Of a stretch of 64,000 nt of DNA, positions 32,828 through 47,800 are shown in pieces. The notes under the pieces are model-generated. The model was not told the DNA's origin. It searched no databases and worked only from the letters and a program-made list of their open reading frames with translations. Positions within the stretch are counted from its first letter, which is position 1; each line of letters starts with the position of its first letter. The stretch comes from Dendrobium chrysotoxum (Eukaryota; Streptophyta; Magnoliopsida; Asparagales; Orchidaceae), in assembly GCA_019925795.1 (NCBI GenBank), contig CM034313.1, positions 83,173,663-83,237,662 of the forward strand, read 5' to 3'. The translations under genes were made by a program, and so were the position numbers.

Positions 32828-35800
32828 CTGCCAGTAAAAAATTTTAGCTTTGAGTGCATGCGGGTTTGGATACCATAAAAAACAAGCTTTCATGAAAGGA
32901 GTATTGACAAGTAGTAGTGATGGAGGTATGCGCAGTCAACCCAAAGAAGGTTGTGATCAATGTAATCGAGCACATTTGAACCTATTTTCTTGTAGTTAAG
33001 ATAACCTATGTATGAAAAATAAAAATAAATTTAAATTTAAACATTTTTAGTTATAGAGTTCACCAGATGTCATGCTACGACCCAACTAAATTTTGGTAAG
33101 TAGGCATGAGTTTGTTAGGATGTTACTCTTTAAGTGATGCACCGTAACCAAATAATGAGAAATAGTCAAGAGGTCTCTAGTGTGTCACCTAAAACTTAAC
33201 CAAATAATGGTAAAAAGTATGGAACTGTTGACTAGAGACGGCTATAGCTATCTATTAATTAGTAGAGGAATAGTTGTGAGAAAAATAGAATTTTTTAAGT
33301 GTTGTAGGATTAAAATATTTTTCTTTTCAAAAAAATTTGGGCAATAGATTTCTTACTACTAACGCACACTAATAGATCTAGCTGGGAGAAGCTCCTTCTC
33401 ACAATCTCACCACATAAAATTTTTAAGAGAAATAAAAAACTTATAGCAAAACAAAAATATGACAACAACCTATAAAGTATAGTTGTGAAAAAATTGTCTT
33501 AACTGCACCCCCACAACTTCGAATGAGAAAACTAGAAATTGGTGGACACAAAGATTAGAAGAAAAAATATTACATGTTTGGAAAAAAAAGAGAAATTCAA
33601 AGATATTGAGGAAGTTCATAAACTATTATATGTTGGAGATTTTAATAATAGGATAATAAAGAGTTTAGACAAAAAAAGTTGATGCGAATAGACTTAGATT
33701 TTGTTTGGGACAGCTTGCTAAATGCTTTCTAGTACAAAAAATTTTTATTCAAAAAATTTTTGTACTAAAAAAATACTTTTGAACGCAATAAAAAAATTAT
33801 CCCAAACGAAGCCTTAATAATAGCGTAACTGCTAATAAGTAAATTATCAATGAGAATATAACATAGGGGGCCAATGTCTATGCTTCTTAAATTAGATTAG
33901 AGGCTTGAAAATTTAATTTTGGTAGGAGATAATTAGACTATTATAATGTATGCTTGAGGAAGAGGATGAATCTCATTGGCAGTGACTTAAATTAATGTCC
34001 ATGTTTTAAGATGAAGTATATGAGATACGTCATAATAGGAAACAAAAATATGTGGGGAGAATCTATATGCCTGATTTACAAAAAAAATATGATGATCATG
34101 CAATAACATTAAAAAAACACTTATATTTTCAAAATTAGAACTACAAAATTGCAAAAAAAAAAAAAAAAATCTAAAGAAAACAAACCTTTTTGTTGTCAGT
34201 TGTTTTCAAGAAAAAAGGCTAGCTATGCAAAATAAAGTTATAATTGTGGATGAATATCAAAGAAGCTCTCAAAATAAATAGTGTACCCAATTGCCTTGAG
34301 ATAAGACAGTACAATTAAAGATGAGAAGTTGTTAATCTGCCAAAATATGTTGCTTAAAGAAGTAAATTTAAAATTCTATAATTGAGCCAAATTAAATATG
34401 ATGTAAATTGGCTAATTGCATTAACAAGATTGTGACAGAAGTTTCAAGAGTTAAAAAATAAATTATAGAGATATGGTGATGGATTGATGGTGTGCAAAGG
34501 AACAAAAATTTTTTGGGAAAAATAAATGCACTTTAAATGTGGAAAATCTAATTGAGTCTTACAATGATATTTTTAAAAAACAAAGTAACGCAAAAAAGTT
34601 AGTGAAGAGGTAAAAATTAAAGCTTCAAATGAGAGATAAAATCATGAATGTAGAGGATAAAAGTTATAAAGAATTTAATCAAGTTTAGATGCATTAGAAA
34701 CAAAGCAACTAGAATTTTAGTTAAATATGAAGATATAAAAAAAAAAAAAAAAATGCTGCTTTAGATAAGAAGTTTTAAAGAAAAAATCATTTTAGAAAAG
34801 CATCATGAACTAAATCATGAAACATATTCTAGATTGATCCATAAATAAATAAATTTGAGTTAGATCTGAAGAATATGAATAAATATAAAGTTTTTGCCCT
34901 ATATGAGATATCTCATAAGAATTGGAAAATTACAAGAGATATTGGAATAGTTAGACAAACAAAACTTTTCAATGGAATCTTCAAGACTAAAAGGTTGATA
35001 AATGACTGAAAACAAGCATTTTGCAACATATATTTAAAAATAAAAGAAATTTTAAGGATTATAATAATTATAGAAAATCAATCTAACTTATGAGTCGTAA
35101 AATAAAGCTATTCAAGCGGGCAATTAAATGTAGGCTTGGAAATTCAAATCAATATGCAAGCATCAATTTGAATTTATGCTAGAAAGATTCTCACTATAAA
35201 CCAATATTTGTACTAAAGCAAACGAAAAAGAACCTAAAAAGATTCATATAGTTTTCATAGATTTTAGAGAAAGTATATAATTAAGTACCATTAAGATTAA
35301 TTTGACGTGCATTAATTAAAAAAGTATTATGGGTAATGAAATAAGATTAACATATATACCTTTTTTAATATCCCAATCCGATTAACATATTGGGATATTC
35401 AAAACTTACAGGCAAAGAAACATAATGTTTGATGCAAAGTATGCATCCCAAGACATTAAATTAATTCAAAAGAGATGAAATGACTACAAATTTTGGTTTC
35501 AAGAATCATTTATAAAACCAAATGAATTCCAGATTATACAAATTTCTAATTGAAATGACTATCTTATAGTGATGATTCCAACAAAAATAAAATTGACCAA
35601 ATCTAAGCACATTTGGGACCTAATATGAACAAACCTAACCAAGAAACCTCCCTTCTTCATCCATCCCTCATAAAGGAAGAATCTCCAGTACAGAGGAAGC
35701 AGGGACTGCCAAAGTCTACCCAACCAGTCAAGGGGATGCCAGACCAACTCCTAAAGCTCCCTCCACAAGCAAATATTTCTATAGGTGAGGCAAGTTTGCT

Positions 35801-38800
35801 TTGTGCACAATTTGTATGCCTAGATCTAAACTTTCTAGTGCTATAGCAACCTTTATAGGTTTAGGATTAGCAAGCCATTTGTGGCGAATAAATGCACTCG
35901 AAGAGATAAATATTTTGATTCAAAATTGGTGAGCTATCAACACCATTTTCTAACCCCACTAAATTTAATTTACAAACATTCTCAAAATTGCACTCATTAA
36001 TTTAACCCCCACATGTTTTATATGTCAACTGCATTAGATTTGTGGCATTGTTATCGACAAGATGATTTTATCTATTTATAGAAGACTTTACAAGAGTGGC
36101 CACCACCATATCATTAGTCGACTACAAGTTATGATGCTCGCTCAGGGGGGTCAATTCGACAGACCCATGGGCAAGATCATCCATGCACTTTCTTGTCAGC
36201 AAATGATATGATTTAATGGGTTCACCGTTGATAAAAAAGGAACATTCTACTACAAAATCTATAATTAGACTAGCCTACATCATTGTTATCGACAAGATGG
36301 TTTTGTCTATTCATCGAAGACTTCACAAGAAGTGGCCATCACCGTACCATTAGTCGACTACCAATTATGATGCTAACTCGGGTGGGTCAATCCGACAGAC
36401 CCATGGGCAAGATCATCCGGGCACCTTCTTGTCAGCGAACGGTATGATTTAATGTATTCATCATTGATAAAAAAGGAATATTATAGTATAAAATTCAAAA
36501 GAAAAGTTGGAATACCCATCACAAAATCTATAATTAGACTAGCCTACATCATTTTAGACACATTTTGAACTTTAAGATAATAGAGAATTCCAAAGCTCTA
36601 CCCACGAATGGAAGTTTCAATTGGCAGTTCTATGTTTTTACAAACTCCCTACATTGCCATTTTTTGGAACGAATATCCTACTCCTTTCAAGAGGAGTCTT
36701 TTTCGACCAATTGTTTTCATCAACAATTGACTTCGGGCTGTCAACCACCCTCTTCTTTCAAGAGAGCAACTATATTAGTCATCTCTAGCACTTGTTGATT
36801 TAAGGCATTTAGGCCCCCTTTTTTAAATAGAAGGATTGTTCCTATCGCCTCCATTGTCTACAAACTTTGAGTGCATTAGTCACCTCTTCCTTTAAAGGAT
36901 TGCCCTCCTTGTTTTACTTTTCAAATTGTGTATGACATGTCATTTGAAGCTAAGGCGATTAAAACCTCCCTCTCAATCGACTCGAATTCTAATATAACAA
37001 TTTGGTATTATCCATAAGAAACTTTCTCACCCTTGTCGACTAACGGAGATAGGGGCCTCAATATCTCGTGCCTTCCTATCGGGCCCAAGGAAGGATAACA
37101 CATTAATTTAAGATTGCAAAAAAAAAAAAAATGTTCGTACAAGGTCTAAGTCAAGACTATAGAGAATGCAAAATACAATCTTGAAAGAACGAACACATGA
37201 ATATTCTAGACACATTTATGTTCATGTGATACCCTACCACTATTATCAATAAACGCATCAAGATGCACTACTATCATCAAATGGTGTTACAAATATCGAA
37301 TCTTTGGCCAACAACAAGTTTCCTACACCCCTTCTGACCTATGTCACAATCTTGCTTGAATCGTAGATATCTTCTTCAAGACAAATGCATCAGAACCATT
37401 ATCATCACTGCCTCTAGAGCTTTATTACAACTTGCATTGCAATAGACTCCTTCAAGACCTAAACCACAATCATGCTTGTTTTGTGGTTGTTGTTGGCTCC
37501 AAACCTATGTCTCAACCTCCTTGCATTGCAGTCGTTGTCTCCAAAATTAAATCACAACCATGCTTATGATGCAATTATTGCTACCTCTAGACCTCTTCAC
37601 AACCTCCTTACACTACAATTGTCTATTCTAGACCAATGCACAACCTCATTTACACCACACATCTCCTTTAAGCCCGGACGCCATCTCAATTGCAGCCTTA
37701 GCTTTCAAGAATTGTATAGTCAACAAGGCTTTGTTAAGAAATTATCCTAACAAGGCTTTGTTAAGATATCATCCTATTAAAAGTGACTATTACAAGAATC
37801 AAATTACTCAAAAAAGAGAAGAAAATACTAGATAGATATTGAAAGATCAATCTCCTCACATCCTAAAAGCTCAATCCTCATAAAGATTTCACATCAATTT
37901 GCAACTATATACCATACATTGGCTCAAGATTTTTTTAATTTTTTTTATTTTTGAGGGGGTCAAGGAAGTTTAAGTGCCAAAGCACAAATTTGATGTTTGC
38001 ATATCTTAGCACCAACTTAAGAGACCATTACCAACTAAACTATATAACACCCATGTAGAGATCTCATATGGATTGTAGTCCTAAGAAGGAGTGGCCTTTG
38101 AAAAGCGCCACTCAACTGCACACCTTCAAGAAGGGTGAAAATTCATTTTCATGAGACAAATAAAACAATGATACAGCACTGTCAAGGGATTTCGCCCTTT
38201 TGCAAGAACTTCATTTTCTAGATTTAAAGGTTTTCCATGAGCTCAAGCCACAATGATTAATCACCTTACCAGCACGAAAGAGATTTTAGATTAAGGCTAG
38301 TGATATATACACATTTATAAACAAGTCATTACATAGCTGTCTTAGTGCAAGAGAAGAGGCAGTCCAGTGTTATGTTCAAAGGAGTTCAGTTTGGGGACTT
38401 AATAATTCAATCGATCAATATCTTATAATTTCACCATCTCAATGGGTCATGAACCCTTGTGATGAGGACATCCACACTTGGAAAGTCTACCGGAGACGTG
38501 GTCGTCGATCTACGACCACGATCGAGTCTTTATATTTTTGAGTTTTATTATGTTATGGTTCTCTTTTATTTCGTTTACCGTTGTACCCTTACTTTAAGGT
38601 GGTTTGCTTGTAAGCCCAAGAGGGCATGTTTGTCTTTTCGTTTTGTCTTTTGTTTGAGGCTATTTAAAGGCCCCTATTGTATTGTTTTGGTTAATGAATG
38701 ATTATTATAAAAAAAATTCCTACATATGTGAGTTTGAGAGCTTGGAGAGATCCTTTGGAGAAGAAAGTGCATTACCCACCAACTTTGATGTGTCGGGTTC

Positions 38801-41800
38801 GTGGTTTTAAAGTTTAGTTCTTTTTCTTCCCTTCCCCTTCCCCTTCCCCTCTTCCCCAACCCACGGCCCCTTCCCCCTCCCCCTTCCCTCCACCAAACCG
38901 AACCCCTCCCCCACCGTCCCCTACCCCACGGCCCTTCCCCCTCCAAACCGCCACCCAACCCTTCTCACCACCTCACGGCCGCCCCTCCCAAATTCCCCAC
39001 CCGCCGGCCACTCTTCCCCCTCCCTTCCCTTAATTTAGTTACCTAATTTAAATTAGAATTATTTGGAAAGAATTCCAAATTCAAATTCCACTTGGATTTG
39101 AGTTAAATACTTTCCTAATTAACTCTAATCTATTTTAGGAAAGTTTCTTAATTTAACTCCTTTGAAATTTTAAATTTAATTGGACCCAATTAAAACTTTC
39201 CTGTTCCTTAATTCCAAATCAAGTAAGCATTAAATGCATCCCTAATGCCCCTCTCTCCCCTTTTGACCGCCGGCCCCCCCCTCTCTCTCCAATCCCTCTC
39301 TCTCTTTTCCTAACCCCTCTTCCCATTAAATCTTAATTTCCTTCTTTAGTTCCCTCCCAATTTCAAAATCTGAAAATTATTCCAGATTTTGGAATCCCCC
39401 ACCCTTCCATAGCCGAACCCTAACTTCTCCCCACCCCTCTCCACTTGGCCGCCGCCCCCTCATCCCCTCTTTATTTAGACTCCAAAGTAGGGATCCTACT
39501 TTTCCAAGGAATTAACGTCAAGGGTAACAAGGATTCATCTTCTACTACTCATCTACCCTTCTCCAACATGAATGGAAGTGCCCACAAGGGATTACGGACT
39601 AAGACTTGACGAAGACGACAACGTCGACATCCTCCGGTCTCCGTTCTTCGACGTCGGGTTTGACTACGAGAGTACAGTTGAAGAATACCTTGACCGGATC
39701 CACATCACTTTGGTGGATACGATCGACGATCAAAGGAAGAAAGGACGGTGGGCTATCCGCGGCCGATTCATAGCGGCTTCCCCTCCGGATACTTCCACAC
39801 TCCTAAACGATCTTACTCGCCTCCTACGATTTCTCACCAGTACCATTTGTCGACAAGTGGAGACTATCCGCCAACGATTCCTCTCCGATTAGGGTAAACT
39901 TTCTTGCCTTGTCAATTATCTCGTTATTCTCCTAACCTTGTAGGTGATGATGGAATCGTGCAAGAACTGAACCATTTTCTCTGCTAAAAGCCTAGTCAAC
40001 GTAGGATCATTTGAGTGTACCCTTCATGTCTTCTTGTCTTAATGTTAAGGGAGGGATTATGTGTGAGCACCTACTACATTAGCTTTACTTTGATTCTCTA
40101 ATCTATTGGTTTGTTCAAGCATGGTTATATGTGGTTTAGCCTAAACGCAAGCATCACTCCTTTGTTTTACTTTATCGTTCAATTGCTAGCTAATTTTAAT
40201 CAACTAATTGCTCTCTAAGTAACTCGTGCAAAACCCAATTTTCATTCAAGCATATTAGTCCTGCATCATCTGGTATCAGAGCATGGTTAACCTAGGATTG
40301 CATTCTAGAAAATCACCCTAGGTTGCTGCCTTGCTAGTCTATTTAATTTTGCATGCATCGCATCCTTAAATTTTTTTAAAAAATTCAATTTTTGTTTGCT
40401 GTCCTTTAAATTTCTGCATGCATGTAGTGTGTTATAAAGCCTTTTCTTTGGTATCTAAGTGCTGTCCTTAACCCCTTAACCTTGCTAGTTGATTAGGAGA
40501 CTTAACACCTTAGCATAGAGTGCTGTCCCTAAGTTTCCTGCAGCAGTTAGTAATATTTTAGGGTGTATTTCCTGCACTTACACTTGCTGTCCCCTCCTAG
40601 TTGTCACCCCCAAACCCTCCCTAATACTTAGGAATGGATCCCGAACAACTTGGAAGGACTTTAGACCTGTTGGTAGGTCAAATGAGTGCTATTAGCCAAC
40701 AATTAAAGGAAAACCAAGCCGATCTCGCGGAATTTCGTAGAACCACCACCGATCGTCTTGACACAATAGAGCATGGTAGAACTCACCCTATCCCGTACAC
40801 TCCTTCAAGACCTCCCTCTATGTATGGGAATGAACCTTTTATGGATGAGGGGCACACTCGAGCTCCTCATCGAGTTCCCCACCATAGACAAGAGCACCAC
40901 CACGACCCTGATCTTCCCCTGATGAAAAACATCAAGGTCGATGCACCCACTTTCGATGGTACCCTAGATCCCCAGCTCTTTCTGGACTGGATCAAAGGTA
41001 TGGATAGTTTCTTTAGGTGGTATGACATCTCCGAGGCTAGAAAAGTCAGTTTCGCCAGTATGAAACTCATTGGTAGAGCTAGTCAGTTCTGGTCTAACTT
41101 AGAAAGTCTTAGGGAGTCTCGCAATGAGTACCCCATCACTGATTGGCTGTCGATGAAGCGTGAGCTTAAGCAGAAGTACCTCCCTCCCTCGTACTTCCCT
41201 AGGCTCTTAGATAGGTGGCATAGATTGACTCAGGGTAGCAAACCCGTCAAGGATTACATCGCCTCTTTCGATGATTTTCTGATTCGTTGCAAAGGGGAGA
41301 CCTCCACTACCCCTGCGCAGATTCTATCCATGTTTCGTACCGGATTGCGAGAGGACCTTCGCAACGAACTGTTCGCCCGAAATGTCACAACCTTAGAAAG
41401 TGCGCATAGTTTAGTACTTGACTTAGAGGAGAGTCGATCCCAGCATTCTAACCGTCATCACGACCCTAGACCCTCCTACAGACCGTCTGGTAGTTCCACC
41501 CCGCACTCCTCTACTACCCGACCTACTCCGGGTAGTAGCACTCGACCTCCCACGGGTTCCCCTGCACCTCGACCTGATTTTAGAAGTAAACCTCCCACCC
41601 CGGATGGCCCTCGGTCCAGTCCCGGGACCAAATGCTTTCGTTGCCAGGGGTATGGGCATATCGCTTCTCAGTGCTCCAGTCCCTACAAAGTTTCCATCAT
41701 CGAGGAAATCACTGAGGAGGATCCTGAGCCCGAGGTTGATCAGGTTCACCAAGTTGAAGAAGAAGGTGATTTCTTCGAGGAGGACGAGGACACCGCCGTC

Positions 41801-44800
41801 CTCCATTGCCTTCAGAAGTTGGACACATCTCCCATCTACGTAGTGAGATGTGCACTGTCACACCCTGTTACCTCCGATGACTGGCGTAGGACTTCTATCT
41901 TTCACACCTACACCAAAATCAAAGATAAAAACTGTAAGGTCATCGTAGATAGTGGCAGTTGCATCAATGCTGTCTCCTCCAGCATGGTGTCCAAATTAGG
42001 CCTTTCTGCTGTTCCTCACCCCAGTCCGTATAAGGTAGCTTGGGTCAACTCCACTGCCTTGGAGGTGAAAGAACGAAGTCTCGTACCTATCTCCTTTGCC
42101 ACCTATAAGGAGAACGTATGGTGCGATGTTCTGATTATGGATGTTGGACAAATTCTTTTGGGGCGACCTTGGATTTTTGATAATGATGTCCACATCTATG
42201 GGCGTTCGAACACCTGCGTGTTCGAACATGCGGGTAAAAAGATTAAACTTGTACCATCGCAGCCCCGGGTCAAGGAAGAACCTAAACCCCACCCCCTTAA
42301 GTCCAAGAAAGGACAAAACTTGGTCACCGCCAAGGTTCTGGACTCTGAGGTCACTCGTGGTGCACCTCTATACGCTTTAGTGGGTCGTGAGATTCCCACC
42401 GAATCTGATGACCCCATTCCTCAGGAAGTCCAACCTATCTTAGGACAATTTGCTGATGTCTTCCCAGATGACCTCCCTGATCAGTTACCTCCTCTACGAG
42501 ACATTCAGCATGCTATAGACTTAGTCCCTGGAGCCTCCCTCCCGAACCTGCCACACTATCGCATGAACCCCACGGAGCATGCCGAACTTAAAAAGCAGGT
42601 AGACGAGTTATTGCAGCGAGGTTTCATTAAGGAAAGTCTTAGTCCCTGCGCGGTGCCTACCCTTCTCACCCCTAAGAAGGACGGATCTTGGAGAATGTGT
42701 GTTGATAATCGTGCTATCAACAAAATCACCGTCAAATATCGATTTCCTATTCCTAGATTAGACGACATGCTGGATATGATGACGGGTGCCACCCTTTTTT
42801 CCAAGATCGATCTTAAAAGTGGATACCACCAAATCCGGATCCGACCCGGTGACGAGTGGAAGACTGCTTTCAAGACCAAGGACGGTCTTTATGAATGGAT
42901 GGTCATGCCTTTTGGGTTGAGTAATGCCCCAAGCACCTTCATGAGAATTATGACCCAAGTGTTGCGTCCTTTTATGGGTAAGTTTGTCATTGTTTACTTT
43001 GACGACATTCTTATTTATAGTCATTCTGTGGAGCAACATCTTGACCACCTTAAACAAGTCTGCTCTGTTTTAAGGAAGGAGCAGTTATACGCTAATCCCA
43101 AGAAGTGTACTTTCCTCGTAGATCGAGTCATCTTTCTAGGGTTTATCGTATCGGCTCGCGGGGTTTCTGCTGACCCCGAGAAGGTAAAAGCCATAGTTGA
43201 GTGGCCCCTTCCTCAGAACATCCGGGAAGTCCGCAGCTTCCACGGATTGGCCACCTTCTATAGGAGATTCATACGAAATTTCAGCACAATCGTATCTCCT
43301 ATCACTGATTGCCTAAAAAAGGGTGATTTCCATTGGACCCCGGCCGCCACTAGAGCTTTCGAGGACATTAAGAAAAGAATGGTGGAGGCCCCAGTAATGA
43401 GACTTCCTGACTTCTCCAAAGTCTTCGAAGTGACCTGCGACGCTTCTGGGGTCGGAATTGGAGGAGTCCTCTCCCAGGAAGGTCATCCTATAGCGTACTT
43501 CAGTGAGAAACTGAATGATATTCGGCAGCGATATTCCACTTACGATAAGGAATTCTATGCCGTGATCCAATCCCTCCGCTATTGGCGACATTACTTGCTC
43601 CCGCAAGAATTTGTCATTTTCTCGGATCACGAAGCTTTGCGTTATATCAACTCCCAGAATAAGTTGAATGCACGCCACGGTCGTTGGGTGGAATTCCTTC
43701 AAGAGTACACTTATACCCTTAGACATAAGGCAGGAGTTGAGAATAAAGCTGCCGATGCCCTCAGTCGTCGCATGATGACTACCACTGAGTTGAGGGCCGA
43801 AGTCGTGGGTTTTGACCAAATTAGGAAAGATTATTTAGACTGCCCCGACTTCAAAGAAACATACTCTCTCTTGTCCACAGGAAGCACGCGCCTTGTGGAC
43901 GATTTCCTTCTGGAGGATGGTTATCTTTTTAAAGCTCAAAAGCTTTGCGTACCGAGCACCTCCTTAAGGGATTTTCTGGTCTGGAAACTCCACGCCGGAG
44001 GCCTCGCCGGGCACTTCGGCCGAGATAAAACTATAGAATCCGTGGAGTATCGCTTCTTTTGGCCCAGCCTGAAGAGGATGTTGGTAGACTGGTTAGCCGG
44101 TGTCACACGTGTCAGCTAGCCAAACAGCGTAAGCAGAACACCGGTCTGTACACTTCGTTGCCTGTCCCTAGTTGTCCTTGGCAGGACGTTAGCATGGATT
44201 TCATTTTAGGCCTGCCAAAGACTCTTCGCAAAAATGATGCCATCTGTGTCGTAGTTGATAGGTTTTCCAAGATGGCTCATTTTATACCCTGCTCCAAAAC
44301 TTCCGACGCCTCCCATATTGCCAAACTTTACTTCGATGAAGTTGTCCGCCTGCACGACCTACCTAAAACCATTGTGTCTGATAGGGACGTTAAGTTCACT
44401 AGCTACTTTTGGAAAACCCTTTGGATGAAATTGGGTACAAAGCTACAATTCTCTACTGCCTTTCATCCACAAACCGATGGTCAGACCGAGGTAGTTAATA
44501 GGAGCGTAGGTAATCTGTTAAGGTCTCTGGTTGGTGAGCACGTTAAGGATTGAGATTCTATCTTACCCACTGCTGAGTTTGCTTATAACAATTCTATTAA
44601 CCGAACAACTGGCCTAAGTCCTTCTGAGATTGTGTACGGGTACAAACCTAGGCAACCTTTAGATCTCATTCCTATGTGTTCTAGGTATAAGATTTCTGAA
44701 TCTGCATCATCATTTGCATGACATTCATAAGGAAATTGCACGACAAATCGAAAAGAGCAATACTGATTATAAATTACGTGCCGATTTGAAACGAAAATTT

Positions 44801-47800
44801 AAAACTTTTGAGGTTGGTGATTCCGTGATGGTGCGGATTCGTCCGGAACGGTTCCCACAAGGAACGGTTAAGAAACTGCATGCCAAAAGCGCTGGTCCAT
44901 TCAAAATACTTAAGAAAATCAATGATAATGCTTATGTAGTAGATCTCCCTGCGGAGTTCAACATCAATTCCTCTTTTAACATAGAAGATCTAGTGGCATA
45001 TGAAGGTCCGGATTTTAATCCGCCAAACCCACTTATACAACAGCCTTGTGTGACCCCACCTTGTGAGATCCCTAACCTACCCCCACTCCCAGATATTCCT
45101 AAATCACCCATAGCAGATAAAGTGGACACGATCTTGAGCGATGAAATCATCTCTACAAAGGAAGGGGGACGAAGAAGATATTTGATCAGGTGGAAAGGTA
45201 AACCCGAGTCGGAGGATACTTGGTTGGATCGTGATGAGTTACAGCAGCTGGATCCGGATGCATTAGAGTTCTACGACAGCACCAGAGATACTTACTCGAC
45301 GGAGTCGAGCTTTCTTCCACCCCGGGAGAATGATGAGGACATCCACACTTGGAAAGTCTACCGGAGACGTGATCGTCGATCTACGGCCACGATCGAGTCT
45401 TTATATTTTTGAGATTTATTATGTTATTATTTTCTTTTATTTCGTTTACCGTTGTACCCTTACTTTAAAGTGGTTTGCTTGTAAGCCCAAGAGGGCATGT
45501 TTGTCTTTCGTTTTGTCTTTTGTTTGAGGCTATTTAAAGGCCCCTATTGTATTGTTTTGGTTAATGAATGATTATTATAAAAAAAATTCCTGCATATGTG
45601 AGTTTGAGAGCTTGGAGAGATCCTTTGGAGAAGAAAGTGCATTACCCACCAACTTTGATGTGTCGGGTTCGTGGTTTTAAAGTTTAATTCTTTTTCTTCC
45701 CTTCCCCTTCCCCTTCCCCTCTTCCCCAACCCACGGCCCCTTCCCCCTCCCCCTTCCCTCCACCAAACCGAACCCCTCCCCCACCGTCCCCTACCCCACG
45801 GCCCTTCCCCCTCCAAACCGCCACCCAACCCTTCCCACCACCTCACGGCCGCCCCTCCCAAATTCCCCACCCGCCGGCCACTCTTCCCCCTCCCTTCCCT
45901 TAATTTAGTTACCTAATTTAAATTAGAATTATTTGGAAAGAATTCCAAATTCAAATTCCACTTGGATTTGAGTTAAATACTTTCCTAATTAACTCTAATC
46001 TATTTTAAGAAAGTTTCTTAATTTAACTCCTTTGAAATTTTAAATTTAATTGGACCCAATTAAAACTTTCCTATTCCTTAATTCCAAATCAAGTAAGCAT
46101 TAAATGCATCCCTAATGCCCCTCTCTCCCCTTTTGACCGCCGCCCCCCCCTCTCTCTCCAATCCCTCTCTCTCTTTTCCCAACCCCTCTTCCCATTAAAT
46201 CTTAATTTCCTTCTTTAGTTCCCTCCCAATTTCAAAATCTGAAAATTATTCCAGATTTTGGAATCCCCCACCCTTCCATAGCCGAACCCTAACTTCTCCC
46301 CACCCCTCTCCACTTGGCCGCCGCCCCCTCATCCCCTCTTTATTTAGACTCCAAAGTAGGGATCCTACTTTTCCAAGGAATTAACGTCAAGGGTAACAAG
46401 GATTCATCTTCTACTACTCATCTACCCTTCTCCAACATGAATGGAAGTGCCCACAAGGGATTACGGACTAAGACTTGACGAAGACGACAACGTCGACATC
46501 CTCCGGTCTCCGTTCTCGACGTCGGGTTTGACTACGAGAGTACAGTTGAAGAATACCTTGACCGGATCCACATCACTTTGGTGGATACGATCGACGATCA
46601 AAGGAAGAAAGGACGGTGGGCTATCCGCGGCCGATTCATAGCGGCTTCCCCTCCGGATACTTCCACACTCCTAAACAATCTTACTCGCCTCCTACGATTT
46701 CTCACCAGTACCATTGGTCGACAAGTGGAGACTATCCGCCAACGATTCCTCTCCGGTTAGGGTAAATTTTCTTGCCTTGTCAATTATCTCGTTATTCTCC
46801 TAACCTTGTAGGTGATGATGGAATCGTGCAAGAGCTGAACCATTTCCTCTGCTAAAAGCCTAGTCAACGTAGGATCATTTGAGTGTACCCTTCATGTCTT
46901 CTTGTCTTAATGTTAAGGGAGGGATTATGTGTGAGCACCTACTACATTAGCTTTATTTTGATTCTCTAATCTATTGGTTTGTTCAAGCATGGTTATATGT
47001 GGTTTAGCCTAAACGCAAGCATCACTCCTTTGTTTTACTTTATCGTTCAATTGCTAGCTAATTTTAATCAACTAATTGCTCTCTAAGTAACTCGTGCAAA
47101 ACCCAATTTTCATTCAAGCATATTAGTCCTGCATCACCTTGTCTATTTAGTCAACAAAGGTAGCTGACATAACCTTGACTCGAAGATTCTAGTTGACAAT
47201 CACAAGTTTATTTGTCTAAAAGGACTTCATAAATTGATGGGGAAAATTGATTGTGGGCAATGTTAGATCAAATCAAGCTAACAAACGGATTTGGTCTCAT
47301 CAAATGAACCAAATATAACAAGAAGCTCGAATATATGCCGGTGACGAACATATGAACTTTGGTCGGAGTATAATGGTGTATGGCATTTTCCAAGCTAGCC
47401 ACACAATCAAAGGATGCACGTTTTATGTCCTCACTAACATAGAATTTTAAGTTAGGTTTATTTGATAGTATTTAAAAGACATTGGGTCTTTTCCTAAGGT
47501 TGGGTCAAATGTAAATTTGAGGCCCTTTATACACTTAGTATGGATGTGGGGGTTTTGTTTTAAACACAGCTTTTTTTCTTTCTTTTTTCTAACTTTTACT
47601 AATATTTTAGGGTTTCTTTAAGACTTTTTTTTAAAGATTTTAGAGAGATATTTGTACTAGACATTTTTGTCGAAGGAATCTGTATATTTTTAGGAGCTAA
47701 GGATTGGAGGCATTATAGTCATAACGAGTAAACTTCAACAAATTGGAGCTTGGATATGTACCTTAGGATGGAAATCCTAAGGGTTGACTGGGCTAAAATC

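Larger units (their letters stand above)
38460..47136 (+). mobile_element. Ty3/gypsy chromovirus, full length but with broken pol
   Basis: LTRs 38460-40268 and 45331-47136, target duplication CCTTG at 38455-38459 and 47137-47141, and PBS complementary to initiator tRNA-Met. The gag-pol order is gag, zinc knuckle, protease, RT, RNase H, integrase, chromodomain. Integrase after RNase H and the C-terminal chromodomain make it a chromovirus (Galadriel/CRM side by eye, lineage uncertain). LTRs differ at about 20-25 positions over 1.8 kb, so it is older than the TR-GAG element. One frameshift near the start of integrase, one nonsense codon and one more frameshift break the polyprotein. It sits antisense in GID8 intron 5. 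Confidence 0.93.

Noticed and set aside
38674..39046. Gly/Arg-rich and Pro-rich frames on opposite strands, repeated at 45544-45916
   Set aside because: They are the C-rich pyrimidine block of the chromovirus LTR read in both directions.
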